The notes under the pieces: generated by a model
Database searches by the model: none
What the model saw: the letters and a program-made list of their open reading frames with translations, nothing else
Told to the model about the DNA's origin: nothing
Assembly: GCA_938075155.1 (NCBI GenBank)
Contig: CALJGL010000011.1
Location: forward strand, 62,001 to 126,000
Direction of reading: 5' to 3'
From: UBA12191 sp009937185
GTDB lineage: Bacteria; Planctomycetota; UBA8108; UBA1146
DNA length: 64,000 nucleotides
Shown: piece after piece, positions 36,660-45,213 of the stretch
Layout: the number at the start of each line of letters is the position of its first letter
Numbering within the stretch: the first letter of the stretch is position 1
Made by a program: the position numbers and the translations under genes

Positions 36660-37043
36660 CTGTCCAAAATACAATAAGGACCCTCAGGTGCGGCTTTCTT
36701 TTCTTTCAGAACCACAGTTCATCTAAGGAGTTGTTGTAGGGAGAGGCAAGGGAAAGCACCGTAGGAAAAAGATGTGACGAACACTTCAATACACCCCTGA
36801 TAAGTGAGAAGATAGAAGAGTTAGAAAATATGAGACGGCAAGTATTTGACTTTTGGAATACACCCAGTGTTTTCAAATAATGTGATCTGTTTGTCGGTTG
36901 AAGAACCCTCTAGTGGGTACCTATTGAGTGCATCATCAGTTAATCATGTGCGAATCTCATGATATGGCTCTGTAATTTGTCATAAACCCTTGGGTTATTT
37001 TAGGACCCAAGGAATTTTGAAGCCCGCTTGAAAGGAATGGACC
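36660..37043. other. Gene-free divergent region between ctaA and the dockerin-type gene
   Basis: About 380 bases with no plausible gene. It is AT-richer than the flanks. Besides the ctaA palindrome, it holds an 8-bp inverted repeat (CCTTGGGT 36988-36995, ACCCAAGG 37005-37012) ending 31 nt before the GTG start at 37044. A TTGACT box at 36847-36852 has no well-spaced -10 partner that I can defend. Confidence 0.5.
36988..37012 (+). promoter_or_regulatory. Stem-loop in the leader of the dockerin-type gene
   Basis: Arms CCTTGGGT and ACCCAAGG, loop of 9 nt, 31 nt upstream of the GTG start. There is no T-run after it, so it is not an intrinsic terminator. It could be a leader RNA hairpin that stabilises the mRNA, or an operator. 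Confidence 0.35.
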
Positions 37044-39521
37044 GTGCCAAAGTTTTTTGGACTCAGTCTAGTAGTTTTGTGCTTGGTAACCTCGGTTGCG
37101 ATTGCTCAAAACCCGGACGTTATAGTTGGAGATTTGCCTGATACCAACTCGTATGGAACGAGTGCTGGAACAGGTATTTACGCCTACTCCATCGCGACAA
37201 CCTCATGCAATATCGGGTCGGCGAATCTGGACTGGATCGCAAGTAGCAATCAGCATCCAGTGATCGCTCAGGATATGTTCCGTCTCCATGATGGTCGCTT
37301 TGTTCAAATCGGATCCTCTTGGCTCAAGCATGGATTCTGTGCTCTCCAAAACACCGGGCTTTGCACCGGTTGTGGCGGCGGCGGAGGTTGTCTTTCTTTC
37401 TTGACTCCGGGTTGTGCCGATCCATACTCCGCAGGCCTCAATGGAAGCCAATCAAATCTTGGACCTCGTTCACAGGTCAATGCCTTCACAGGCTTCTTCC
37501 CATTCCCTTACGCTGCTCCTCCATGCCCTCCTAGTGAAAGCACCATCTGCCGCCGCTTGCAGGTGCACGAAGACGACATCACGACAGCTCTCCACCCGGG
37601 AGCTCTCTTCTTTGTCAGTGGTCAGTACGTAGCACTCGATGACTCGATCGCGGGGAACCAAGCCAACAACGCTTCATACCGTAGAGTCAATGTCGGCCAG
37701 ACTGGTACCCGAGCATTGAGCTTCGTGGGTGGAACAGAAATGATGTCCCCTCCGATTCAGGCATGGCAAGATTTCCAGCCTTCCGTCAATTTGGTGGATA
37801 TTCAGATTGCGAATGAAGGTCTCTTCATTGCTGGATACGACGTCATTGATAATGGAAACGGCACATGGAACTACGAGTACGCAGTCTACAACATGTACTC
37901 CGATCGTTCTGCCGACAGTTTCTTTGTTCCGGTTCCTGCCGGTGCAACTTTGTCCAATGTCGGATTCCATGACGTCACTTGGCATAGTGGAGAACCCTTC
38001 TCCGACGTGGACTGGACCGTGACTCAGCAGTCGGGCGTAGGAATCACTTGGAGCACCGACAGTTTTGCAACTGATCCGAACGCCAATGCGCTTCGCTGGT
38101 CAATGTTGTTCAACTTCCACTTCACATGTGACGCTCCACCCGCAGACAACACTGCCAGCTTAGGCTTGTTTAAGCCCGGCAACGTTGGCGATCCAGACGA
38201 GATGGGCTTCACTGTCTCTGCACCTTCCGGAAACTTCATTCCAGGAGTTCAAAACTTGGCCTGTGATTCCGGCAGCATGGCTTCTCCTCTGGTTAACTTG
38301 AGCTGGAGTAACGGAGATACCTACGACAACATTCTTGTTTCTCGTGGAGGAACACAGATTGCAAGTCTTGCCGGTTCTTCGACTTCATACACTGATTCTG
38401 CAGCTGTGTTCGGGAACACCACCTACACCGTTCAGGGAGTTCAGGGAAGTGTCAACACCGCGCAGGTCACTTGCGACAGCGCGATTACACCTTTGGGACA
38501 AAGTGGATTCACCTGCGCCCAAGCTGATCCTGATTTCAGCGACGTGACTCTGAACTGGACCAATGGGATGATGTACGACGAGATTCGTATTCAGCGCAAT
38601 GGATCAGAAATCGGCGTCTTGGGAGGAGCGACCACAAGTTACTCCGACACAGGTGCAACATTGGGTCCTCAGGCTTACACAGTTGAAGCCATCGTGGGTG
38701 GCATATCCGCTGGAATTTCTGAGTGCAACGTGACAGTTCTTGCACCTCCACCGCTGGGTTACACCGTCACGGCAAATGATGCCAGCGGTTCATACGACTC
38801 CGCCTCAGGTTCCGGAACCGCCACAATGATTCTTTCTGGTATTGAATCTTCAGCGAACACAGGCTATCCCAACTCAGTAACGGGCTTCTCTTTGGGCCTC
38901 AGTTTCGATGCGAATCTTTTGATCGCCACAGGAACCGACCCCAGTGTCATTGGTATTCCGGTCGATTTCTTCGACGGTCAACAAGCCCCCGGAGTTGTTA
39001 CCGTGGGTTGCGTGGTCAGCTTCCTCGGAACCGCCACGCTTCAGTTGGACAACGAGATGAACCTCGCCGCCATTGAATTCGACACGAACCCTGGTGGATT
39101 CACAGGCAGCACAGGGCCAGTCTCCACAGACGTTTCCTTCCAAAATGGGGTGAATGCCGGATCTCTTCCGGTTGATAACCTGATCGTGGTTGGAAGTGCT
39201 CCTATGCCTCCAACATTCGTGCATGGAGTCGTCACACTGGACTCTTCTGGGATTGTCTTCGTAAGAGGAGACGTCAATTCCGATAGTGCCATCAACATTG
39301 CGGATGCGGTTGCCGCATTGAACTACCTGTTCAACGGTGGATCCGTCTCCTGTATTGACTCTGTCGATAGTAATGACGACGGAAGCGCCAATGTCGCAGA
39401 CGGTGTGTTCTTGCTCGGATTCCTCTTCAGTGGAGGACCAGCACCCACTGCTCCCATCACTTGTGGAGCAGACCCGACTGCGGATAGCCTTGACTGTCTG
39501 TCATTCAGTGCTTGTCCCTGA
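37044..39521 (+). CDS. Secreted dockerin-type protein with FN3-like and cohesin-like domains
   Basis: This 825-residue protein begins at GTG with a signal peptide (FFGLSLVVLCLVTSVAIAQ). Residues 30-390 form a Cys-rich N-terminal domain. Two FN3-like repeats follow (about 400-480 and 485-565; each V-x-L-x-W-x-N-G ... Y-D ... Y-x-D), then a cohesin-like beta-sandwich (about 570-735). The C-terminus has two EF-hand-like calcium loops, DVNSDSAINIAD and DSNDDGSANVAD, as in the dockerin-like modules of marine planctomycetes. It is probably exported and attached to a surface structure. Its substrate is unknown. Confidence 0.78.
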   Translation: MPKFFGLSLVVLCLVTSVAIAQNPDVIVGDLPDTNSYGTSAGTGIYAYSIATTSCNIGSANLDWIASSNQHPVIAQDMFRLHDGRFVQIGSSWLKHGFCALQNTGLCTGCGGGGGCLSFLTPGCADPYSAGLNGSQSNLGPRSQVNAFTGFFPFPYAAPPCPPSESTICRRLQVHEDDITTALHPGALFFVSGQYVALDDSIAGNQANNASYRRVNVGQTGTRALSFVGGTEMMSPPIQAWQDFQPSVNLVDIQIANEGLFIAGYDVIDNGNGTWNYEYAVYNMYSDRSADSFFVPVPAGATLSNVGFHDVTWHSGEPFSDVDWTVTQQSGVGITWSTDSFATDPNANALRWSMLFNFHFTCDAPPADNTASLGLFKPGNVGDPDEMGFTVSAPSGNFIPGVQNLACDSGSMASPLVNLSWSNGDTYDNILVSRGGTQIASLAGSSTSYTDSAAVFGNTTYTVQGVQGSVNTAQVTCDSAITPLGQSGFTCAQADPDFSDVTLNWTNGMMYDEIRIQRNGSEIGVLGGATTSYSDTGATLGPQAYTVEAIVGGISAGISECNVTVLAPPPLGYTVTANDASGSYDSASGSGTATMILSGIESSANTGYPNSVTGFSLGLSFDANLLIATGTDPSVIGIPVDFFDGQQAPGVVTVGCVVSFLGTATLQLDNEMNLAAIEFDTNPGGFTGSTGPVSTDVSFQNGVNAGSLPVDNLIVVGSAPMPPTFVHGVVTLDSSGIVFVRGDVNSDSAINIADAVAALNYLFNGGSVSCIDSVDSNDDGSANVADGVFLLGFLFSGGPAPTAPITCGADPTADSLDCLSFSACP

Positions 39522-39543
39522 TACTTCTTGATCAAAGTATCTT

Positions 39544-39582
39544 CGGGGCGTGCGGGAATATCCCGCACGCCCCGTTTTTTTT
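39544..39582 (+). terminator. Rho-independent terminator of the dockerin-type gene
   Basis: A 14-bp perfect stem (arms CGGGGCGTGCGGGA and TCCCGCACGCCCCG) with the loop ATA and a run of eight T, 23 nt after the stop codon. The reverse orientation lacks a T-run, so it acts on the plus strand only. Confidence 0.95.
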
Positions 39583-39690
39583 GACAAAAAAAATGGTGAT
39601 CCTGCGGACGAAAAGTACCCAGAGATGAGATGGCGGACTTTGCCGACTTCATTCATGGCTGAAGGGTCTGATCACCGGGTGGACAAACAA

Positions 39691-41118
39691 CTAAACTTCA
39701 GTGTCGAGCCAACGACGACGAAGAACAATCCACACACACAAACCGGATCGAACGACCCAGTCGAGAACTGTCGCGATCCATACCCCTTGTAATCCCATTG
39801 CTGGAACTCCTAGCCCTCCATAGGCCAGCCACCATGCGAATGGAACCCGGAATCCCCATGACCCCAGAGCAGTAATCCACATCACTGGAATATTTGCTCC
39901 GGCTCCTCGCAGGCTTCCGGTCAAGGTTTCTGTCAGCATCAAGAATGGAACCTCGCATGCACCGATCAATAAACACATCGCAGCAAGCTGACCCGTCTCA
40001 TTTCTCAGTTCAAAAAACCCCACCAGATCTCCTGGGAAAAAGAACAATAAGAAAATGACAGGAGTAATGCATATTTGCGCCAGAAGACTACTTCTCCATG
40101 CACTCCGGAGAGCCGCCTTCTTTTGTCCGCAACCCAGTAATCGACCTGAAACACTGGCAGCTGCCGCTTGAAATCCGTGTGCCGGCAAAAAGGCCAGTGA
40201 CTGAATGGCAATGGCAGCCCGATGAGCAGCCATCGACATGGCGTCCAATTGGAATATGGCAAACTGATATACGACAAATCCGGAGTGGAACAGAACAGCC
40301 GCACCCAATGCCGGAATACTCAACTTAATGATCTGACGAGCTTGACCTCGATGAAATGAGAGTGCACCCGGTGTTCGCAGACTCAATCGCTGACCACGCC
40401 TGTAGAACAATACACCAAGAATAAGGACCACTTCTACGAGAGGAGCCAGGCCTGTCGCTAATCCAACGCCTTCGATTCCCATTTTCGGGAATCCCCACAA
40501 ACCATAAAGGAAGATCGCATTTCCCAGAATATTCACGAGGTTACTGACCACCCCACCCATGACAGGTAGCAATGATTCTCCAGCACCTCGGGTTGTCGAT
40601 TCCAGAGTGACCGCAATCGCACGAAGAGGAAAGAGAAGAAGGAACCAAGTCAAATACCCGCTCGACTCCGATAGAATTAGAGATCGAGATTCGCTGTCTT
40701 CCACACCCAGTTGGGAGCCTAACCAAGAGAGCCCTATATCCCTGCCGGCAATGCAGAGAAGCGAAACAATCGACCCTAATCCCAATGCCAAGACAATCGA
40801 AGAATACATACCCTGACTTGCCAAGAGTGGCTGACCTTCGCCACTGCGTCGAGCGACCACAGCACCGGCACCTATCGCTGTTACGGTAAATATCGTCGTC
40901 AGAGACCAACACAATGGCGAAACCAAATTGAGCGAAGCGAGGGACTCGTCTCCCCCCCCTAAAGCATCCGAAACCATGCGGGTATCCACAAGAAATTGGA
41001 GTGTATGAAGTAAGTATTGAAGGATTGCAGGAATGGCAAGACGAAGGATCTCTTTGTCCATCGCCCATCCCTGTAACCCTGTTCTCAGATCTTCACCCGG
41101 AAGCGGTCTCGAACTCAT
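39691..41118 (-). CDS. MATE family efflux transporter
   Basis: This 475-residue protein has twelve membrane segments in two six-helix halves and the MATE pattern (ILRLAIPAILQYLLHTLQFLVDTRMV at the start, VSNLVNILGNAIFLYGLWGFP in the middle, MAAHRAAIAIQSLAFLPAHGF in the second half). These antiporters export drugs or metabolites using H+ or Na+. Its ATG overlaps the aroB stop by 4 nt. The substrate is unknown. Confidence 0.9.
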   Translation of the reverse strand: MSSRPLPGEDLRTGLQGWAMDKEILRLAIPAILQYLLHTLQFLVDTRMVSDALGGGDESLASLNLVSPLCWSLTTIFTVTAIGAGAVVARRSGEGQPLLASQGMYSSIVLALGLGSIVSLLCIAGRDIGLSWLGSQLGVEDSESRSLILSESSGYLTWFLLLFPLRAIAVTLESTTRGAGESLLPVMGGVVSNLVNILGNAIFLYGLWGFPKMGIEGVGLATGLAPLVEVVLILGVLFYRRGQRLSLRTPGALSFHRGQARQIIKLSIPALGAAVLFHSGFVVYQFAIFQLDAMSMAAHRAAIAIQSLAFLPAHGFQAAAASVSGRLLGCGQKKAALRSAWRSSLLAQICITPVIFLLFFFPGDLVGFFELRNETGQLAAMCLLIGACEVPFLMLTETLTGSLRGAGANIPVMWITALGSWGFRVPFAWWLAYGGLGVPAMGLQGVWIATVLDWVVRSGLCVWIVLRRRWLDTEV

Positions 41119-42200
41119 GAATCCCGTTCTAGGTTTTCCAACACTCGTCGAACCCGACTCGATTCGACAGTGTCTACGATGACATTCCCAGGATTGACGG
41201 GGAGAACCCAGCGGAGTTGACCCCCTCTGGTTTTTTTATCGGAATGCAACGCCTTCAGCACTTGATCGATATCGAGCGGCCCCATATTCGTCGGAAGCCC
41301 CACCTTCTGAAGGAGCTGAATCAGTCGGGGAACATGCTCGTCACTTCCCACTCCACACTCCTTGGCAAGCCTTGCCGAGAACACCATTCCTATAGAAACG
41401 GCAGAACCATGAGGTAGAAAAGATCCATTCCTGATCGCTTCCATCTCAAGTGCATGGGCCAAAGTATGACCCAAATTGAGAATCTCTCTGCGTCCGGATT
41501 CATGCAAATCTTCATTCACAATCGAAACTTTTACAGACATCGCTGATCGCAACACTTCAGGGCTCGGGATCAGATCCTCAGAGATCGCATCGGCATCATT
41601 CTCTAATTGGTGTAGAAGCGGAGTGTCACTCAGCCATGCAGCCTTGATCAATTCTGCCCAACCCTGCCTTCGCTCTTCCAGAGGAAGAGTCGCCAGGAGG
41701 GAACGATCCACAATCACTTGTTCAGGAAGATGGAACGATCCTATTCGATTTTTGACACCCCCCTGATGCACTGCGGTCTTGCCGCCAATGTGTGCATCGA
41801 CCATCGCTAACAAAGTTGTGGGAATAGCCAACCATGGTGTACCACGATGCCAAACTGAGGCGGCAAACCCTACCGCATCTCCCAGACTGCCACCTCCCAT
41901 GACAACGACTCGACCAGCCCGATCTAGTGACGCTTGGCCCATCACCTCAATGATGTTCTGCCACCCTTTCGGGTCTTTTAATCCTTCTCCACCTTGCAAG
42001 TTCTCCATTTTGAAAGGAATCCCCCGCTCTTCGCAGGTCGCTTGTAGAGGAGTGGAGCAATGCTCAGGGATTTTATTATCCCTAAAAACCAGAACAGAAG
42101 TCACACCATTGGGTAACCAAAGATCGAAGTCATGAAGAGACTGCATGTGAATCTTGCAGTCACCTGTTGAGGATTGGATCAATAGTGGATTCAAACTCAT
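41115..42200 (-). CDS. aroB: 3-dehydroquinate synthase (AroB)
   Basis: This 361-residue protein shows the NAD-binding VVMGGGSLGDAVGFAASVWHRG, the metal-binding GWAELIKAAW and LNLGHTLAHALE, and the substrate-contacting PTTLLAMVDAHIGGKTAV. It converts DAHP to 3-dehydroquinate, the second step of the shikimate pathway; aroA of the same pathway is at 6173. It overlaps both neighbours by 4 nt. Confidence 0.95.
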   Translation of the reverse strand: MSLNPLLIQSSTGDCKIHMQSLHDFDLWLPNGVTSVLVFRDNKIPEHCSTPLQATCEERGIPFKMENLQGGEGLKDPKGWQNIIEVMGQASLDRAGRVVVMGGGSLGDAVGFAASVWHRGTPWLAIPTTLLAMVDAHIGGKTAVHQGGVKNRIGSFHLPEQVIVDRSLLATLPLEERRQGWAELIKAAWLSDTPLLHQLENDADAISEDLIPSPEVLRSAMSVKVSIVNEDLHESGRREILNLGHTLAHALEMEAIRNGSFLPHGSAVSIGMVFSARLAKECGVGSDEHVPRLIQLLQKVGLPTNMGPLDIDQVLKALHSDKKTRGGQLRWVLPVNPGNVIVDTVESSRVRRVLENLERDS

Positions 42201-43234
42201 TTATCATCTTCCCTATGGGGTGCATGACCACGTGGATCCTTTTCCTCGGATCCTCCACTCTCAGAGGACGTTAACCCAGATTCTTCACTCTCCGTTGAAT
42301 CCTTATGATCAGAAGGGCGACTCCCATCCTTTCGAGGATTCGATTTTTTTCGGAGAGGTCTTCGTGCGATGGATCGGGAGTAAAAAATAGCTCCCATAAT
42401 CAGAGTGAAGCCTCCGATGGCAGAAAGAATCCAGAATGAGTTCTGCGACCACTTCGAGCGCTGAGAAAAAGGGTTCTCATAAGGATCCAACCTTCCACAT
42501 ACCCACTCGGGAACCATTCCAAATCGTCCCTTCGTATCTTCGTATGTGTAAAGCCTAAAAAAGTCTCCTGTGACAAGCACGTCTGTTCCTCTAGGTAGAT
42601 TTCGGGGCTTGGAGATAAAGTTAACTCTGTGTAATCGACCAGACCTATCCGATCCAAAAGCTTCCCAAACTCGAGTGAGATTAGACTTATTTGGGGGCAA
42701 CAATCTCACTCGGGGATTCTCAATCAAGGAGATGACGAACAAAAACCTTTGCCCTCTTAACTCTTTAGATCTCTCCGCAAGCTCTGGGACCGCCGGGGGT
42801 TCAGTGATTTCAGAGGGTGCCCAATCACTTCTCCACCGGTGAAGCAGATAGTAAAGCCCCGCCATTTCGTCAGGCCCTTCGAGAAGAGCCTCTCCATCAC
42901 GGACAAGGTCCAGCAATGCAGGATTCTCCCGGAATGGCTCTGGACTCGCGGGTTCGCTAATCTCTGGCAGTGATACAGGAGCAGGAGCCTCACCTTGAGA
43001 ATTGCTCAGGTTATCCGGAACGACATCCGCTGAAGGGACCGAAGAGCCCTGAATCACTTCCGCAGGATACACAGGGGTCGTGGCTGAATCGGTATCTGTT
43101 TTTTGGGCGGACCAAACTGTCAATACGAGTGCGATCAACAGCACGATAGAACCGAGAATACGAAATCTCTCCCTATTGGAGAGACCTACCCTCTCGGGGC
43201 GATATTTTTTGGGGCCAAAGTAAACCATGCCCAT
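42197..43234 (-). CDS. Unknown protein with two membrane helices
   Basis: I do not recognise this 345-residue protein. It has an N-terminal helix (RILGSIVLLIALVLTVW), a Pro/Ser/Glu-rich linker, a folded region of about 150 residues (GQRFLFVISLIENPRVRLL, GDFFRLYTYEDTKGRFGMVP), a second helix (SFWILSAIGGFTLIMGAIFYSRS) and a charged, low-complexity C-terminal tail. It overlaps aroB by 4 nt and lies 20 nt from lpxB. No function can be assigned. Confidence 0.8.
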   Translation of the reverse strand: MGMVYFGPKKYRPERVGLSNRERFRILGSIVLLIALVLTVWSAQKTDTDSATTPVYPAEVIQGSSVPSADVVPDNLSNSQGEAPAPVSLPEISEPASPEPFRENPALLDLVRDGEALLEGPDEMAGLYYLLHRWRSDWAPSEITEPPAVPELAERSKELRGQRFLFVISLIENPRVRLLPPNKSNLTRVWEAFGSDRSGRLHRVNFISKPRNLPRGTDVLVTGDFFRLYTYEDTKGRFGMVPEWVCGRLDPYENPFSQRSKWSQNSFWILSAIGGFTLIMGAIFYSRSIARRPLRKKSNPRKDGSRPSDHKDSTESEESGLTSSESGGSEEKDPRGHAPHREDDK

Positions 43235-43254
43235 AGCATAACAGGCAATCTTGC

Positions 43255-44388
43255 TCAGGTCAGCGAAACACCACTTCCCGGTATCCTTTCGAGAATAGAC
43301 CTTGCGGCCTTTTCACTGGCACCTGGGTGAAATTTTTCCTTCCTCAATTCGACCAGTCTTGCGACCTGCTCACTCGCCGCCTGATCGTCTAAAAGAGGTC
43401 TCGCTAAACGGGCCACTGCAGCGCCATCTCCAGGCTCAATCAATCGCTCAGGCACGACCGCTTCACCCGCAAATAAATTGACCAGCGAAAAGAATGGAGC
43501 AACACCCATCAAAGAATACATCGACCTCTGTAATTCATTCGCCGGATACGCCACCACCATAGGGACACCATGCCATGCGGTCTCCAGAGTGGCTGTTCCA
43601 GAGCACACGATAGCCAGGCGAGCCCTCGCCTGAAGAGCACGAGATTCTCCGACGTAAACATGAATGTCAGAATCTCCGGCTCTGATCTCATCGATCAATG
43701 GCCGCAATTCTTCCCTCTGGCAAGAGACCCATATTTCAAGGTCAGGACGATCTTGTTTCAATTCACGTGCTGCGCTTATCAAAGCAGGTAATCCATTTTG
43801 AAGTTCTTGTCTGCGACTCCCTGGCAAAAGAGCCAAAATAGGTGCGTCACCGTCACGAGGAATCTCCGCCATCTCTCCGGCATCGGAAAGATGGTCAAAC
43901 ACAGGATTTCCAACATGACGGACATCCGGGTGGAAGGGCGCATAAAGTTGCTCTTCAAAAGGAATGACCACCAACAATTGATCCGCACACCTTGCGATAC
44001 GCTTAATACGCCAAGGAGCCCACGCCCAGACTTGGGGGCAAATGTAGTAGGTGACCGGAATCCCCATACGCCGAGCGATCGCCGCCAAATTTCCATGAAG
44101 ACCCGGATAGTCGATGACCACGAGGTGATCAGGGGGAGAACTGAGCAACTCCTCCACGAATCTTGCAGAATGATCGAGGATAGAACCCATTTGAGCGATC
44201 ACGGGCAACCAGCCCATCACTGCTTTGTCGGTTCTGTCAGCCCTTAAAGTCGCTCCCGACTTTGCAAGATGATGCCCCCCGATCGCGTCGACTTGGAGAT
44301 CTGGACTGAGTTTCAGGCACTCCTTAACGAGCCGTGCCCCATGAAGATCGCCAGAAGGTTCTCCCGCACAAACAAGAATCCTAGGCAC
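43255..44388 (-). CDS. lpxB: Lipid-A-disaccharide synthase (LpxB)
   Basis: This protein makes the lipid A disaccharide from UDP-2,3-diacylglucosamine and lipid X. It starts at GTG 44388 (MPRILVCAGEPSGDLHGA); the frame extends to TTG 44421. The N-terminal AGEPSGDLHGARLV, the central VIDYPGLHGNLAAIARRMG, LLPGSRRQELQNGLP and ICSGTATLETAWHGVPMVV are all LpxB blocks. It implies a lipid A-containing outer membrane. It overlaps the upstream amidotransferase by 8 nt. Confidence 0.95.
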   Translation of the reverse strand: MPRILVCAGEPSGDLHGARLVKECLKLSPDLQVDAIGGHHLAKSGATLRADRTDKAVMGWLPVIAQMGSILDHSARFVEELLSSPPDHLVVIDYPGLHGNLAAIARRMGIPVTYYICPQVWAWAPWRIKRIARCADQLLVVIPFEEQLYAPFHPDVRHVGNPVFDHLSDAGEMAEIPRDGDAPILALLPGSRRQELQNGLPALISAARELKQDRPDLEIWVSCQREELRPLIDEIRAGDSDIHVYVGESRALQARARLAIVCSGTATLETAWHGVPMVVAYPANELQRSMYSLMGVAPFFSLVNLFAGEAVVPERLIEPGDGAAVARLARPLLDDQAASEQVARLVELRKEKFHPGASEKAARSILERIPGSGVSLT

Positions 44389-45097
44389 TGTCCAATTCCA
44401 ATCGCGAGCGAACCTGCTCAATAAAACGATTCAGAATAAAATGCCCCAACGGTTCTTCTCGATTCAATTCCGGATGCCACTGAATACCAATGATGCGTTC
44501 CGCTGAATCGCAACAGGCTTCAATGATTCCATCTGAGGTACTGGCCAAAATTCTCCAGTCTGTCGGCAACGTTGCAACAGATTGATGATGACTGGAATTC
44601 ACTTCAAAGCTTCCAGGGGGTAATCCTCCCCCATGAAATCCCTGCCATTGAACAATATGACTGGGCAAATCACCTTTTCCCATTCTTCGATGCTGAATCG
44701 GATCTTTGACGTCACTTTCGATATCTCCATAAATGGTTCCACCTGCTGCCAAGCAGAGCGCTTGCAATCCACCGCATACTCCAAGGACTGGAAGGTCGCT
44801 CTTTATCAGCCACCTCGCCCAATTTAAATCGGTTTCTTCCCTCCTGGGATGCACTTCAAGATACCGATCGGGGATTTCTCCAGAAGCGGGAAGAGAACAT
44901 TTGTAGTCATCTCCGCCGATGAGAAAAAAGCCATCCAGACCGGAAGCCACTTCTTGAGGGAGCACTCCGGGAGGAAAGATCACGGGGATCCCTCCATGCT
45001 GGATGATCAGGTCACTATAGAGGATGTTCATTCGAGTCACGGTACGACCCGAATCCTCCACGAAGACGTCGGTGTTGAATCCGATTTTTGGTTTCAT
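44381..45097 (-). CDS. Class I glutamine amidotransferase (gamma-glutamyl hydrolase type)
   Basis: This 238-residue protein belongs to the C26/PuuD family: the nucleophile Cys in VLGVCGGLQALCLAAGG, and the His/Glu pair in IGIQWHPELN. These enzymes hydrolyse gamma-glutamyl amides such as gamma-glutamyl-GABA. A role with lpxB or folC, between which it sits, is not evident. Confidence 0.88.
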   Translation of the reverse strand: MKPKIGFNTDVFVEDSGRTVTRMNILYSDLIIQHGGIPVIFPPGVLPQEVASGLDGFFLIGGDDYKCSLPASGEIPDRYLEVHPRREETDLNWARWLIKSDLPVLGVCGGLQALCLAAGGTIYGDIESDVKDPIQHRRMGKGDLPSHIVQWQGFHGGGLPPGSFEVNSSHHQSVATLPTDWRILASTSDGIIEACCDSAERIIGIQWHPELNREEPLGHFILNRFIEQVRSRLELDSA

Positions 45098-45213
45098 GAC
45101 TTCTCCCTGGAAATCCTCTTCGAATTGCTGATATCCAGATGCTGTGACATGGACAGACCTTCGTCAATGCCGCATCGTTGATGTGGCGAAGAAAGACTGG
45201 AGAAAGAACCCCG

